A stretch of DNA of 64,000 bases from Lacipirellula limnantheis (GCF_007746075.1 NZ_CP036339.1:1240001-1304000), one strand, 5' to 3'; shown: positions 21,101 to 30,081, counted from the first letter of the stretch. A program made the numbers and translations. Notes: a model not told the origin generated them from the letters alone.

Positions 21101-22127
21101 CGTCGGGGTCGGTTCGACGGGCGTCGCCTTTGCGACCATCAACACGACGGGCGGCCAAAACGGCGTCTTGCTGAACAACGTTACCGGCGGAGCGGTGACG
21201 ATCGGCTCGGCTGGGGTCGCCGGCACCGGCGGGACGATCGCCAATTCCGCGGGCGCCGGCGTCTCGATCACTGACGCGGCGAACGTGACGTTGAACGGCC
21301 TGATCGTCGACAATGCCGGCGCCAATGGCATCGATCTGGCTCAGACGACGACCACCGCCTCCAGCGTGACGATCAACAATACTAACGTCACCGATACGAC
21401 GGGCATCGGCGTCGACGTGACGAACATGTCGAACGTCGCGATGAACACGATGACGATCGCCAACTCGACTGGGGACGGCTTCAATATCGACCACACCAAT
21501 GGCGTCCAGTCGGTGGTGCGGGCGACGACGGTCGACGTGAACAACGCGGGCGGCACCGGCATCGACTTCAATCGCTCGGCCACGGCCTTGTCGCGGCTGA
21601 CGCTGACCGACGTCGACGTCGACAACGCCGCCGACGAGGGAATTGCGATGGACGTCGCTGGTTCGAGCACAGTCGACATCACGATTCGGCAGGATTCGAG
21701 CGTCACGAACATCGCGGGCAACTCGGCGGTCGTGCTGAATACGACCGGCGGTTCGAAGACGGTGAACGTGTTGATCGACGAGAGCTCGTTCGACAACGAC
21801 AGCACGTCGCCGACCGTGGCGATTAACGGCAACGCTCTCGGTTCGTTGAACACGACGGTTACGTCAAACAACTTCAACAACGCCGACGCCGCCTCGGGCC
21901 GGGCCTACTCGCAGTCGGTGTCGGCTGGCACGGGCCGCTTGAGCTTCAACGGCAACACGGCAACCAATGCGTCGGCCACGGATGAAGTCTTGCTAACTCA
22001 AACGGGCGGCACATTCCTGGTGGTCGACCTGCCGACGATCGAGACGCGCAACAACAATGCTCAGGTGCAACAAGTCGGCACGATTACCAACGATCCGGGC
22101 GGCACCGTGCCGACGCCGACGCCGTAG
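18183..22127 (+). CDS. Inverse-autotransporter-like barrel with right-handed beta-helix passenger
   Basis: 1314 residues from GTG 18183, chosen because AAGGAG (18171-18176) lies 6 nt upstream and a signal peptide follows (VAALLAVLACGSASAQ). Residues about 30-290 resemble the intimin-type inverse autotransporter barrel: alternating strands such as GGGFRWMAP, VFGITGWYDGQETNLNNYFN and QIDFRFNANIPL. After a linker (about 300-350, with a DGTFENPYTSL block typical of beta-helix starts) comes a long Asn/Thr/Gly-rich parallel beta-helix to the C-terminus. One unit of about 104 residues is duplicated (nt ~20098-20410 and ~20410-20640), each with GHTGxLxFxE and LQFxxADGxYTFND. No PEP-CTERM or membrane anchor is seen at the C-terminus. 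Predicted surface adhesin or polysaccharide-binding protein; the ligand is unknown. Confidence 0.85.
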   Translation: MSSCFNGDWQGRQLGMVAALLAVLACGSASAQRPAENLPFESSASGRVYNGTTPLRLWHQTRGYGMEASQTAFGGRLAVDLADAIGFMDGQFRVSNESQFGMDVGGGFRWMAPSLLTGDTRVFGITGWYDGQETNLNNYFNQLGVSFESLGEQIDFRFNANIPLENEKSGDVVIDTGTVSYFQNFLTVGTLIPTDVALRIVDFEVAPRIFDLNAWVYAGGYQMDGNDVSDMGAKGGVRGYVTNDLAVDVGVQNDDVFGTNTVFQIIWTPGRTGAGPTSWVHTLADRMREQVYRNSYVATTQVNRTGGDNLTDVDGDDIRVVHVDFSKTAPGDGTFENPYTSLDSVNNTGSQQGDIILVHAQNGANFYNSQAVTLKDEQRLLGEGGGVDHEVVTQQMGTVILPETFAGALNASRPTLQNAPGAAVTLAGITDESENFAGMEVSNFEITGGTNAVVSGSNGVATVNINNLHVTGTTGDAIALAAMTQTLANNTTRSRFAVTIDEIEFDNVGQDDIQLTSTTSETTLSHSTAISNIESDNGSGVGINLVQQQRAATINNFDWDGGTTGLGALLIDRAGTQGSVTLSNSDSGDDNVLQRGLANQAYGIKIDNSAATHTVTGTQILNTGGDSVVVNDGAANMNFTGKIVRDVPNVNSVLTVTGGHTGALTFTELTADDGVIVANSGSGLQFNDADGVYTFNDLVDFAGTSAAVNVIGDSTAVLTFQNMEVTDTTGTAFTFNGGDANMTLTGRIVQSTAQTVLNVTNGHTGTLVFNEITANQGVIEATNGTGLQFDNADGAYTFNDKVTLTGTTPVINVNSSADTATFNFADVDINYSGTGTAVTIANSDLQAFTISGDIDVTGAGTGRPVSISNNTGGSITFNTTIDSSQNGILVTGNTDTTVLFAGQVTLNTTTNTGVSLSNNTNGGVRFNNIDVTTSSGSGFVATSTDNLVVAGTGNSITVTAGGAGTAVGLNLNDVGVGSTGVAFATINTTGGQNGVLLNNVTGGAVTIGSAGVAGTGGTIANSAGAGVSITDAANVTLNGLIVDNAGANGIDLAQTTTTASSVTINNTNVTDTTGIGVDVTNMSNVAMNTMTIANSTGDGFNIDHTNGVQSVVRATTVDVNNAGGTGIDFNRSATALSRLTLTDVDVDNAADEGIAMDVAGSSTVDITIRQDSSVTNIAGNSAVVLNTTGGSKTVNVLIDESSFDNDSTSPTVAINGNALGSLNTTVTSNNFNNADAASGRAYSQSVSAGTGRLSFNGNTATNASATDEVLLTQTGGTFLVVDLPTIETRNNNAQVQQVGTITNDPGGTVPTPTP

Positions 22128-22188
22128 CCTGAACGATTCGCGCGCGGAGAGATTGGAACCGATCGGATATTGCTAACTTAAAAACGAA

Positions 22189-22222
22189 GACGGCCGCCCA
22201 TCGAGTGCGATGGGCGGCCGTC
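22189..22222. terminator. Bidirectional hairpin terminator
   Basis: A perfect 15-bp stem GACGGCCGCCCATCG with a 4-nt loop (AGTG), flanked by AAAACGAA on the left and TTTTCGTT on the right, so it works on both strands. It lies between convergent genes ending at 22127 (plus) and 22264 (minus). Confidence 0.9.
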
Positions 22223-22263
22223 TTTTCGTTGGCGCAGGCCAAAGGTTCTTGTCGCAGCCGCGA

Positions 22264-23151
22264 CTACGCATTCGGCTGCCGACGCGCCGCGAGGAAGGCG
22301 CCCAAGAGGCCGAGGGCGCCGAGGGCGACCGTCGATGGTTCCGGGACGGCTGAAACGGCGGGGGCGGCGACTGGATCGGCGATGACTGCCGTCGGGGCTG
22401 TCGATGCGGCGGCTGCAGCGGCGGCCTCGTTGCTGGCGACGAGCTTCAGATGATTCATGATCGGACCGACGAACGAGAAGTCTTCGGCGGCGTCGACTAC
22501 CTGCACGCTCTTGACGACGACGATGCGGCCGTCGTCGGTCACCGGAACGTCGGTGAGAGCCAGATTGCCGCTCTGGCCGGCGAGACCGCTGAGGTCGCGC
22601 TGCGAGAGTTGCATGATTTTGTCGACCGTCGCCATATCGCTGATGCGGGCGAAGGGGACGAAGCCTTGGCTGTCGAGGAAGTTGTTGTCGCCGAGGTTGA
22701 TGAAGAAGCTGCTCGTGCCGCTGTTCGGTTTGCCCGACTGGAGGGCGAGCGAGACGGTGCCGCGAGTGTTGGAGATCGAGGAGAAATCGACTTGTCCGTC
22801 GCCGTTGGCGTCGACGACGACGCCGTCGTTGAGCTTTTCGATGGACGAATTCATCGTCGCCCACAGATCAGGAATGCTGGGGAAGCCCATGAAGCCTCCC
22901 ATCTGTAGGACGAAGTCGTCCGACGTGCCGGCGTTGCCGTCGGCAGCGCGGTTGACGGCGCTGAAGTGGTATTTGCCGAGGCCGATGTAGGCGACGATGT
23001 TGTCGACCAGCGGCTGAAGGTTCGCGTCGTTGTTGGGGTTCAGCTCCATATCGAAGCTGCCGACGTTCGTCGTGAACCGCATCGTCTGAGCGAATGCGCC
23101 GCTGGTGGTCAGAAGGGCTAGAACCGTAGCCAGGCCAATTCGGGTAAGCAT
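22264..23151 (-). CDS. Exported cyclophilin-type peptidyl-prolyl isomerase with PEP-CTERM
   Basis: 295 residues: signal peptide (VLALLTTSGAFAQ), cyclophilin-like domain, Ala-rich linker, then a C-terminal PEP-CTERM signal (VPEPSTVALGALGLLGAFLA followed by ARRQ). Cyclophilin features: MRFTTNVGSFDMEL first strand, VLQMGG, GTVSLAL, SGTSSFFINLGDNNFLDSQ and FVPFARI. The start of the domain is divergent: the usual YxxxxFHRV reads YHFSAVNRA, keeping the Arg. PEP-CTERM tails are cut by exosortase for surface anchoring; no exosortase gene is in this window. It would fold or modify extracellular proteins, but a structural role is possible. Confidence 0.88.
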   Translation of the reverse strand: MLTRIGLATVLALLTTSGAFAQTMRFTTNVGSFDMELNPNNDANLQPLVDNIVAYIGLGKYHFSAVNRAADGNAGTSDDFVLQMGGFMGFPSIPDLWATMNSSIEKLNDGVVVDANGDGQVDFSSISNTRGTVSLALQSGKPNSGTSSFFINLGDNNFLDSQGFVPFARISDMATVDKIMQLSQRDLSGLAGQSGNLALTDVPVTDDGRIVVVKSVQVVDAAEDFSFVGPIMNHLKLVASNEAAAAAAASTAPTAVIADPVAAPAVSAVPEPSTVALGALGLLGAFLAARRQPNA

Positions 23152-23361
23152 GCCTCTGCGCCGCTCTAGTGTGTCGTGAATCGAAGTTGTTCCGCGGAGG
23201 GCGCTCCGCTTGAGAAAAGGGGGCGCCGAGAGCCTTGATTATAGTTGGGCCCCGGAAAAGCGTCCGCGAATTTGGCCGAGATTTGCCGCAGCGGGGACCG
23301 TTTTACCGGAAAAATCGGTCCTGTGAGGGGCGACTGAGGGCGGCGGCCGAGAGGCGGGACA

Positions 23362-23476
23362 GTTCCCACGGGCCGCGATGGGAGGCGTCTCCGACGCCGA
23401 TTACGCGCCCGACCTCCAAGCGACCGAGCATCAACAGGCCGGCTTCGGGGTCGGAGACCCCTCCCACAGGGAACTC
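23362..23476. repeat. GGAGACCCCTCCCAC repeat, copy 2, paired inverted hairpins
   Basis: The left half (23380-23403) contains GGGAGGCGTCTCCGACGCC and the right half (23449-23469) GGGGTCGGAGACCCCTCCCA. The halves are largely reverse complements, bounded by GTTCCC and GGGAAC, and each half is also a small palindrome. The right half encodes the C-terminus of the next gene (LWEGSPTP). Confidence 0.7.
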
Positions 23477-24783
23477 ACGACGAAGATCTGGTTCCACGAT
23501 TCGCCGTCGGGGCCGTCAACTTGCCGAACGAAGGCGATTTGGCGGCCGTCGGGGGAGAAGACGCAGGCCTCCGGGCGGGGGAGCGGTTGGTCGGCCGCGG
23601 GCTTTTCGGTGAGCCGCCGCGACTGGCCCGTTGCGGCGTCGACGGTCATCACGCTGCCGTCGGCGATGTAGGCGATGGCCGTGCCGTCTTTGTTCCAAGT
23701 GAACGCGGAAGCGACGTCCCAGGGGTCGCTGGTGATCTGCCGCGGCGGGCCGCCGTTCGGCGAGACCGACCAAAGCTGGACGACGCCGGCCCGATTGCCG
23801 GCCTCATCGCGCATCTGGCAGGCGATGCGTGCGCCGTCGGGGGAACTGCGCGGCCAGTGACGCGCGCCTTGGATGCCGGGGTGCTGGCGGTCGGCGGTGA
23901 AGGTGAGGCGACGTTGCAGCACGGCGAGCGGCGGTTGGGGTCGCAGCGTCGGCGTTCCCTGGAGCGGGCCGTCGCCCGGTTTCTTCATCGCGTGAAGCGG
24001 CGGGAGGTCGGCAATGAAGAGCTCGGTGACGGGATTGCCCTTCCGGTCGATGGCATCGCCGAGGAAGGCGAGGGCGCGCTCTTGGCGCGAGCGATCGTCG
24101 CGCAGGTAGCCGGCGACGCCGACCCAGGCGTCTTCATAAGCCTTGACGATTTCGTCGGATCCGGGGCGCGGGTGCCGGACGGTGCGCGTGACGAGCGTCG
24201 AGAACATGGCGCCGTCGTGATTGCGCGGGTGCGTGCGCGGAACGGCGACGTGGCCGAGCGGGACCGCGACGCCGACGTTGCGTTGGTTGAGGTCGCCCTG
24301 CCCTGCTGGTTCGCGCGTCGCGAGGACGTGGTCGTCGTAGGTGAAGCTGACCCATTGGCCGTCGCCGCTGAAGATGTGGACGTGCGTGCCGCCGCGGAGC
24401 GCGCCGGGAGTGAACGGCGCGACAATATCGCGGGCATCGAGATTCTGGGCCTCGCCAGGGCGGGCGGCGTCGACCATCACGCCTTGACGGTGGTGAATGG
24501 CGTACTGCCAATCAGGCGTGGGATTTTCGGGGCCGAGGATGAACGCGACGCGATCGTCGACGGGGCTGCAGCTGGCAACGCCGCAGCAGGCTCCGCGTTG
24601 GCTTTCGTAGAGGACTTCCACTTGGCCCGTTTCGACGTGGACCCGTTCAATGCGCGTGCCGTCGAACAGGCTGCCGGCGGCATCGCTGCGGACGTCGTAG
24701 ACGATCCACTTGCCGTCCGGGGACCAGACGTTGGCATTGGTGAGAACGTGGCCGTGGGGGGCGGTGGTAAGCTGGCGTTCCAC
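23431..24783 (-). CDS. DUF3748 (YidR-like) WD40/TolB-type beta-propeller protein
   Basis: 450 residues from GTG 24783, which aligns the N-terminus (ERQLTTAPHGHVLTNANVWS) with the E. coli YidR-type start; an in-frame TTG at 24810 is the alternative. Propeller-like repeats are visible (SPDGKWIVYD, SGDGQWVSFTYDD, SSPDGARIACQMRD, NKDGTAIAYIAD, SPDGRQIAFVRQ). No signal peptide. The C-terminus SLWEGSPTPKPAC is encoded by a dispersed repeat. It is last in the araBDA-symporter-galE gene string. The biochemical function of DUF3748 is not established; relation to sugar-lyase propellers is only structural. Confidence 0.8.
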   Translation of the reverse strand: MERQLTTAPHGHVLTNANVWSPDGKWIVYDVRSDAAGSLFDGTRIERVHVETGQVEVLYESQRGACCGVASCSPVDDRVAFILGPENPTPDWQYAIHHRQGVMVDAARPGEAQNLDARDIVAPFTPGALRGGTHVHIFSGDGQWVSFTYDDHVLATREPAGQGDLNQRNVGVAVPLGHVAVPRTHPRNHDGAMFSTLVTRTVRHPRPGSDEIVKAYEDAWVGVAGYLRDDRSRQERALAFLGDAIDRKGNPVTELFIADLPPLHAMKKPGDGPLQGTPTLRPQPPLAVLQRRLTFTADRQHPGIQGARHWPRSSPDGARIACQMRDEAGNRAGVVQLWSVSPNGGPPRQITSDPWDVASAFTWNKDGTAIAYIADGSVMTVDAATGQSRRLTEKPAADQPLPRPEACVFSPDGRQIAFVRQVDGPDGESWNQIFVVSSLWEGSPTPKPAC

Positions 24784-24812
24784 GTCTGATCGTCTACGGG
24801 TGATGAACAATA

Positions 24813-24874
24813 AGCCGGATCGCCACGCGATCCGGGATGGGGCGTCTAGCCCGGACCGCGTGGCGGTCCGGCTA
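24813..24874. repeat. CGGATCGCCACGCGATCCG / GGACCGCGTGGCGGTCC paired hairpins
   Basis: Two adjacent palindromes, CGGATCGCCACGCGATCCG and CCGGACCGCGTGGCGGTCCG, separated by about 17 bp. The second recurs at 63681-63702. It sits in the gap between galE and the DUF3748 gene. Confidence 0.75.
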
Positions 24875-24907
24875 ATGGTGGAATTGCTTTGTGGCTATTG
24901 AACGGCG

Positions 24908-25891
24908 TTAGCCGTTGTAGCCGTGGGGGTGCGACTTGTGCCAGCGCCAGGCGCTGTTGACGATCGGTTCGATGCCGAAGTATTTCGGCGTCCAGTCGAG
25001 CGTTTTGCGCGCGAGCGAGGCGTCGGCCACGAGCTCCGCCGGATCGCCCGCGCGGCGCGGCGCGACTTTGTGGGGGATGGCGTGGCCGGTCTCGCGGCGG
25101 CACGCGTTGATTACTTCCATCACGCTGGCCCCGGCGCCGGTGCCGAGGTTGAGCTTCAAGCCCTTGCCGGGTTGCAAACGCTCCAGCGCGGCGAGGTGGG
25201 CGGTCGCGAGATCGTCGACGTGGATGTAGTCGCGAATGCAGGTGCCGTCGGGCGTCGGATAGTCATCGCCGAAAACGGTGATCTCGGGCCGCTGGCCGAG
25301 GGCAACTTGCAGGACCAGCGGGATAAGGTGGGTCTCGGGCTGGTGGTCTTCGCCGATCGTGCCGTCCTCGGCGGCGCCGCTGGCGTTGAAGTACCGCAGG
25401 GCTGCGAAGCCAAGGCCATAGGCGTGGGCGTAATCGTCCAGCGTCCGCTCGATCACCAGCTTCGTGTAGCCGTAGGGGTTGATCGGGTCTTGTTTTTCCG
25501 CTTCGGTGATGGGGACCTTTGCGGGCGTGCCGTACGTGGCGCAAGTGCTCGAGAAGACGATGCGATTGACGTTCGCCGCGCGCATGGCGTCGAGCAGGTT
25601 GAGCGTGCCGACGACGTTGTTGCGATAGTAGACGGCTGGATCGGTGACCGACACGCCGACGTAGGCGAGCGCGGCGAAGTGCATCACGGCGTCGTAAGAA
25701 CGTTCCGCGAAGACTTGGGCCAGTCGCTGCTGATCGAGAAGATCGCCTTCGAGGAGCCGTCCGGGAGCGACGGCGGCGCGGTAGCCGTTGGCCAGATTAT
25801 CGAAGACCCAGACGTCGTGTCCGGCTTTGGTCAATAGCCGTACTGCGTGCGAACCGACGTACCCGGCTCCGCCCGTTACCAGAACTTTCAT
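24908..25891 (-). CDS. galE: UDP-glucose 4-epimerase family protein
   Basis: 327 residues. Extended SDR: NAD-binding TGGAGYVGSH (residues 6-15), catalytic Ser in SSTCATYG, YGYTK catalytic pair, FNASGA, and substrate-side RDYIHVDDLA. ATG 25891 is preferred; an upstream in-frame start would add 39 Arg-rich residues. The gap to the symporter gene is 38 bp, so it is probably co-transcribed with the arabinose genes. In that setting a UDP-xylose/UDP-arabinose 4-epimerase activity is possible as well as galactose metabolism; sequence alone does not decide. Confidence 0.93.
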   Translation of the reverse strand: MKVLVTGGAGYVGSHAVRLLTKAGHDVWVFDNLANGYRAAVAPGRLLEGDLLDQQRLAQVFAERSYDAVMHFAALAYVGVSVTDPAVYYRNNVVGTLNLLDAMRAANVNRIVFSSTCATYGTPAKVPITEAEKQDPINPYGYTKLVIERTLDDYAHAYGLGFAALRYFNASGAAEDGTIGEDHQPETHLIPLVLQVALGQRPEITVFGDDYPTPDGTCIRDYIHVDDLATAHLAALERLQPGKGLKLNLGTGAGASVMEVINACRRETGHAIPHKVAPRRAGDPAELVADASLARKTLDWTPKYFGIEPIVNSAWRWHKSHPHGYNG

Positions 25892-25929
25892 CGTCTTTGC
25901 CTCATCCTCTGCAAGTCGGCGTCGCCGCC

Positions 25930-27705
25930 CTACCCGCGGAAGTAGAGGTAAGCGGCGACGATCAAAACCAACAAGCCGATCGACGTCGCCAAATCGAGCC
26001 CGCTCCAACTGCTGCGGGTGCTCGCGCGGTCCTCGTCGGTCAGCGTTCCATAAGTCAGGCCGCTAATTCTCGCATAATCCGGCTCGCCCGTCAGGTAGCT
26101 GACGAGGATCATCGTGGCGGCGCTAATGAAGAAGATGAGAATGCTGAAGTACTGAAAGTAGATTTGGTTGACGATCCAGAGGAACGAGCCGGGCTCGTAG
26201 GCGAATTCAGGATTAATTTTCGCCGGCGTGTCGACCGCGAGTCTAAACAGGCCGACGGCGAAGCCGACGAGCAGGGCAGCGAGGCATCCCTGGGCGTTCA
26301 TCCGCTTCCAGAAGACGCCCAGAAAGAAGACGACGAAAATCGGCGGGGCGAGATAGCCCTGGACCGATTGCAGGTAGTCGTACAGGCCGTGATGGCCGCG
26401 GATGATCGGAATCCAGGCCATGCCGATGAGCACCATCACGACGGTGGCAATGCGGCCGGTGCGGACAAGTTGCGCTTCGCTAGCTTCCGGCTGGTACTTC
26501 GCGTAGAGGTCGATGGTGAAGAGGGTAGCGCAGGCGTTGAAGACGCCGGCAAGCGAGCTCATCAGCGCCGCGAGCAGGCCGGCGACCACGAGTCCGCGGA
26601 TTCCGACGGGCAGCACGTTTTTCACCATCATCGGGAAAGCCTGGCCGCTGTCGCGGATCGACCCGTCGTCGTTTACCATGCCGGCGAAGTTCATGTCGGT
26701 GATTTCGCCGGCGTTGATCTTCGTGATGAGCGCCCAACAGATGACGCCGGGGATGATGAAAATGAAGACAGGCAACAGCTTCAGGTAACCCGCAAAGATG
26801 CAGCCACGGCGTGCTTCGGTCTGGTTTGGCGCGCCGAGCGCGCGTTGGACGATGTATTGATCGGTGCACCAGTACCAGAGACCGATGATCGGTGCGCACA
26901 GGAGCATGCCGATCCAGGGGTAGTGACTGGGAAACGAGAAGTACCAGGCTTGCTTGACGATTTGGCCAGCGTCGTTCTTGACGGAAACGGGCGACCAGGT
27001 CGATTCGACTCCGGCAGGAACGATCGGTTTCCAGAGATTGAACTTGTCGCTGTCGACGACGGCGCGCAGCTCGCTCCAGCCGCCGATCTTCTCCAGGCCG
27101 TAGTAGGTCACCAGCGCCGAGCCAATGATCAGGATGATCGTTTGCAACGCCTCGGTGTAAGCGACGGCGCGAAATCCGCCCAGTGTGGTGTAGAGCCCCG
27201 TGAACACGAGGACCATGATCGAGCCGATCCAAAATCCATCGAGCCCGGCGAAGTTCATTTCCGGGAGCAAGGCCTCGAACACGACGCCGCCGGCGAAAAT
27301 GCCGACGGCGATTTTGGTGACGATGTAGGCGATGAGCGAAATGATCGACAGCACGTAGCGCGACGCGGGCGAGAAGCGGCGTTCGAGAAACTGCGGCATC
27401 GTGAAGACGCGAGATCGCATATAGAACGGCACCAGCATCCAACCGAGCACCAGCAGGCACCAGGCATGGAGCTCGTAGTGGGCCATGGCGACGCCGTCGG
27501 TCGCGCCCGAGCCGGCGAGGCCGACGAGATGTTCGGAGCCGATGTTCGAGGCGAAGATCGACGCGCCCACGACGAACCAGCCAAGGCTGTGGGCCGCGAG
27601 GAAAAAGTCTTGCGACGTCTCTTTGCTCTGCAAGATCACCCACCAGGAGAGTCCGAGCAGGAGGGCAAAGTAGCCGCCGATAACCACCCAATCGAGCGTT
27701 TCCAT
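25930..27705 (-). CDS. Sodium:solute symporter (SSS family), likely sugar transporter
   Basis: 591 residues with about 14 hydrophobic segments. SSS/SGLT-like features: LDWVVIGGYFALLLGLSWW first helix, FASNIGSEHLVGLAGSGA, GGFRAVAYTEALQTIILI and ALMSSLAGVFNACATLFTID. ATG 27705 is chosen because it starts immediately before helix 1; ATG 27771 would add 22 residues. The operon with araA, araD and araB suggests L-arabinose (or a related pentose) as substrate, which is an inference from context. It is an inner-membrane protein driven by Na+. Confidence 0.92.
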   Translation of the reverse strand: METLDWVVIGGYFALLLGLSWWVILQSKETSQDFFLAAHSLGWFVVGASIFASNIGSEHLVGLAGSGATDGVAMAHYELHAWCLLVLGWMLVPFYMRSRVFTMPQFLERRFSPASRYVLSIISLIAYIVTKIAVGIFAGGVVFEALLPEMNFAGLDGFWIGSIMVLVFTGLYTTLGGFRAVAYTEALQTIILIIGSALVTYYGLEKIGGWSELRAVVDSDKFNLWKPIVPAGVESTWSPVSVKNDAGQIVKQAWYFSFPSHYPWIGMLLCAPIIGLWYWCTDQYIVQRALGAPNQTEARRGCIFAGYLKLLPVFIFIIPGVICWALITKINAGEITDMNFAGMVNDDGSIRDSGQAFPMMVKNVLPVGIRGLVVAGLLAALMSSLAGVFNACATLFTIDLYAKYQPEASEAQLVRTGRIATVVMVLIGMAWIPIIRGHHGLYDYLQSVQGYLAPPIFVVFFLGVFWKRMNAQGCLAALLVGFAVGLFRLAVDTPAKINPEFAYEPGSFLWIVNQIYFQYFSILIFFISAATMILVSYLTGEPDYARISGLTYGTLTDEDRASTRSSWSGLDLATSIGLLVLIVAAYLYFRG

Positions 27706-27816
27706 GCGGGGATCTCGCGCGTCGAAAAAAGGTAAGTCGAATGAGAAAAGTGATGAGCCAAGCGGCTCCATCGTTCCGCAGGTCAGCGTCCCGCTTCGCC
27801 GAATCTTAGATCGTCG

Positions 27817-29322
27817 TCATACGCGGCGGAAGACGCCGGCGTCGTTCCAGCGGAGAATATTTCTGAAGTCGCGCGGCCGCGTCTCGCCGTCGATCACGAG
27901 GCACTCAACGCCCCACATGTCGGCAAGGTCTCCCCAATGCTCCGTCGTGAGGGCCAGGCTGAAGGTTGGATGATGCGAGCCTCCGGCGAGAATCCAGGCC
28001 GTCGCCGCGGTCTTCAAGTCGGGACGTGGCCGCCACAGCGCCCGTGCGACCGGCAGTTTCGGCATCGGCTGCTCGGGCGGGATCACGTCGACTTCGTTGA
28101 GAACCATGCGAAAGCGGTCGCCGAGATCGACGAGGGTCGCGTTGACGGCGGGACCGGCGGCAGCGTCGAACACGAGTCGCACGGGATCGTCTTTGCCGCC
28201 GATACTGAGGGGGTGAACTTCGCACGAGGGTTGAGCCGCGGCGATCGAGGGGCAGATCTCCAGCATATGGGCGCCGAGGACCTGCGGAATGTCTTGCTTG
28301 AGGTGGTAGGTGTAATCCTCCATGAACGACGTGCCCCCCGGTAGGCCGGCGGCCATCACCTTGGCCGCCCGCAACATGGCTGCCGCCTTCCAGTCGCCCT
28401 CGGCGCCAAAACCGTAGCCGTCGGCCATAAGTCGTTGCGAGGCGAGGCCCGGGAGCTGCTTCATGCCTTCGAGATTCTCGAAGGTGTTCGTGTAGCCGAC
28501 GAAGCCCTGCTCTTCGAGAAAGCGCCGCAGCCCGAGCTCGATACGGGCGGCGTCGCGGAGCGATTCGCGGCGCTGGCCGTCGCGGCGGAGCTCGGGGGAC
28601 ATGGCGTATTGCTCGTCGTATTCGCTGCACAGCGCCTCGACCTCAGGATCGCTAGCGGCGTCGATGCGCCGCACGAGGTCGCCGAGGCCGTAACCGTTGA
28701 CGGAGTAGCCCAGGCACAGCTGTGCGGCAACTTTGTCTCCTTCGGTGACGGCGACTTCACGCATGTTGTCGCCGATGCGGGCAATCCGGGCCGACAGCGC
28801 GTCGTGCCGCGCCGCAGCGGCGCGCGTCCAGACCGCGACCTCGGCGATCACGTCATCATCCGGCCAATGGCCGACGACCACTTTGCGCGCGATCCGCAGC
28901 CGGGCGCCGATGAAGCCAAACTCGCGGTCGCCATGGGCGGACTGGTTGGCGTTCATGAAGTCCATGTCGATCGTCGACCAGGGGATCTCGCGATTGAACT
29001 GCGTGTGCAGGTGCAGGAGCGGTTTCTGCAGCAGCTTGAGGCCGGCGATCCACATTTTCGCTGGCGAGAATGTGTGCATCCAGGCAACCAGGCCAATGCA
29101 GTTGGGCGCTGAATTGGCTGCCAGCACCACGTCGCGGATTTGCTCGGGGGTGGTCAGCACCGGTTGGAAGACGACCCGGACAGGAACCTGCGGCGCGGCG
29201 TCGAGCGCGGCGGCCACCTCTTGGGAGTGCCTGGCCACTTCGCGGAGGGTTTCGTTGCCGTAGAGGTCCTGGCTTCCCGTGAGAAACCAGACTTCGAATT
29301 GCGGCAGGTCGATGGCAGGCAT
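27817..29322 (-). CDS. araA: L-arabinose isomerase
   Basis: 501 residues, the usual length. It converts L-arabinose to L-ribulose. Family blocks: [14 protein letters not shown] at the N-terminus, [66 protein letters not shown] and [14 protein letters not shown]. Metal ligands of the family (Glu in AEGDW, Glu in MEDYTYH, His) are present. ATG 29322 starts directly at the conserved N-terminus; no strong Shine-Dalgarno is visible. Confidence 0.97.
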   Translation of the reverse strand: MPAIDLPQFEVWFLTGSQDLYGNETLREVARHSQEVAAALDAAPQVPVRVVFQPVLTTPEQIRDVVLAANSAPNCIGLVAWMHTFSPAKMWIAGLKLLQKPLLHLHTQFNREIPWSTIDMDFMNANQSAHGDREFGFIGARLRIARKVVVGHWPDDDVIAEVAVWTRAAAARHDALSARIARIGDNMREVAVTEGDKVAAQLCLGYSVNGYGLGDLVRRIDAASDPEVEALCSEYDEQYAMSPELRRDGQRRESLRDAARIELGLRRFLEEQGFVGYTNTFENLEGMKQLPGLASQRLMADGYGFGAEGDWKAAAMLRAAKVMAAGLPGGTSFMEDYTYHLKQDIPQVLGAHMLEICPSIAAAQPSCEVHPLSIGGKDDPVRLVFDAAAGPAVNATLVDLGDRFRMVLNEVDVIPPEQPMPKLPVARALWRPRPDLKTAATAWILAGGSHHPTFSLALTTEHWGDLADMWGVECLVIDGETRPRDFRNILRWNDAGVFRRV

Positions 29323-29380
29323 GGCGGTCTGAGCCAACGAGAAGATGAGTTGTGCGATGCGCGAAAAGCCGGAGCCGTTG

Positions 29381-30073
29381 TCAGCGCTGTCCGTAATAGG
29401 CATCCTTGCCGTGCTTGCGGTAGTAGTGCTTGTCGAGCAAGAACTGATCGACAGGGCCCGTGTCATGAGCGAGGGCGAACGTGTCGAGAGCCATCGCCGC
29501 GACCGCTTCCAGAGCGACGGCGTTTCGCACGGAATCGGCGGCGTCCTGGCCCCACGCAAACGGCGCATGGCTTGCCACGAGGACGCCCGGCATGGCGATC
29601 GGGTCGAGTGCTGCAAATCGTTCAACGATCACGTGGCCGGTGTTCAACTCGTAGCCAGCGCTGATTTCAGCGGCTGTCAGCAATCTCGTCACGGGAATTG
29701 TGCCGTAGAAGTGGTCTGCATGGGTGGTGCCGAAGCAGGGAATCTCACGCTGAGCCTGGGCAAAGGCCGTCGCCTTAGGACTGTGGGTGTGGGTGATGCC
29801 GCCAATGCCGGCAAACTGCTGATAGAGCAGTCGGTGCGTCACCATATCGGAGGAGGGCTTCAGCGTTCCTTCGACCACCGCGCCAGTATCGAAGCTCACC
29901 ACCACCATGTCGGCGGGAGACATCTTGTCATACGCCACGCCGCTTGGCTTGATGACCAGAAATCGCCGATCTTCGGAGAGCCCGCTGACGTTTCCCCACG
30001 TGAGCGTAACCAGTCCGTGCGCGACCAAATCGAGATTCGCCTGGCAGACTTGTTGTTTGAGCGTCTCAAGCAT
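29381..30073 (-). CDS. araD: L-ribulose-5-phosphate 4-epimerase
   Basis: 230 residues, class II aldolase/epimerase fold. [20 protein letters not shown] and [12 protein letters not shown] match the E. coli-type AraD start. Zn ligands sit in [15 protein letters not shown] and TTHADHFYG, and [11 protein letters not shown] is the acidic substrate block. It makes D-xylulose 5-phosphate, the last step of the arabinose route. ATG 30073 is 8 nt after the araB stop; an in-frame GTG at 30085 overlaps that stop but would add a non-conserved MTIT. Confidence 0.96.
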   Translation of the reverse strand: MLETLKQQVCQANLDLVAHGLVTLTWGNVSGLSEDRRFLVIKPSGVAYDKMSPADMVVVSFDTGAVVEGTLKPSSDMVTHRLLYQQFAGIGGITHTHSPKATAFAQAQREIPCFGTTHADHFYGTIPVTRLLTAAEISAGYELNTGHVIVERFAALDPIAMPGVLVASHAPFAWGQDAADSVRNAVALEAVAAMALDTFALAHDTGPVDQFLLDKHYYRKHGKDAYYGQR

Positions 30074-30081
30074 CGTGATGG

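Noticed and set aside
24783..24810. TTG 24810 as the start of the DUF3748 gene
   Set aside because: The YidR-type start aligns at GTG 24783; the additional residues are Arg-rich. Kept only as an alternative.
25892..26008. 39-residue N-terminal extension of galE
   Set aside because: Arg-rich, overlaps the symporter gene end, and the NAD-binding strand begins directly at ATG 25891.
25897..27735. 612-codon plus-strand ORF opposite the SSS symporter
   Set aside because: Asp/Arg/His-rich with no membrane or domain pattern; the minus strand has clear SSS motifs. A high-GC shadow.
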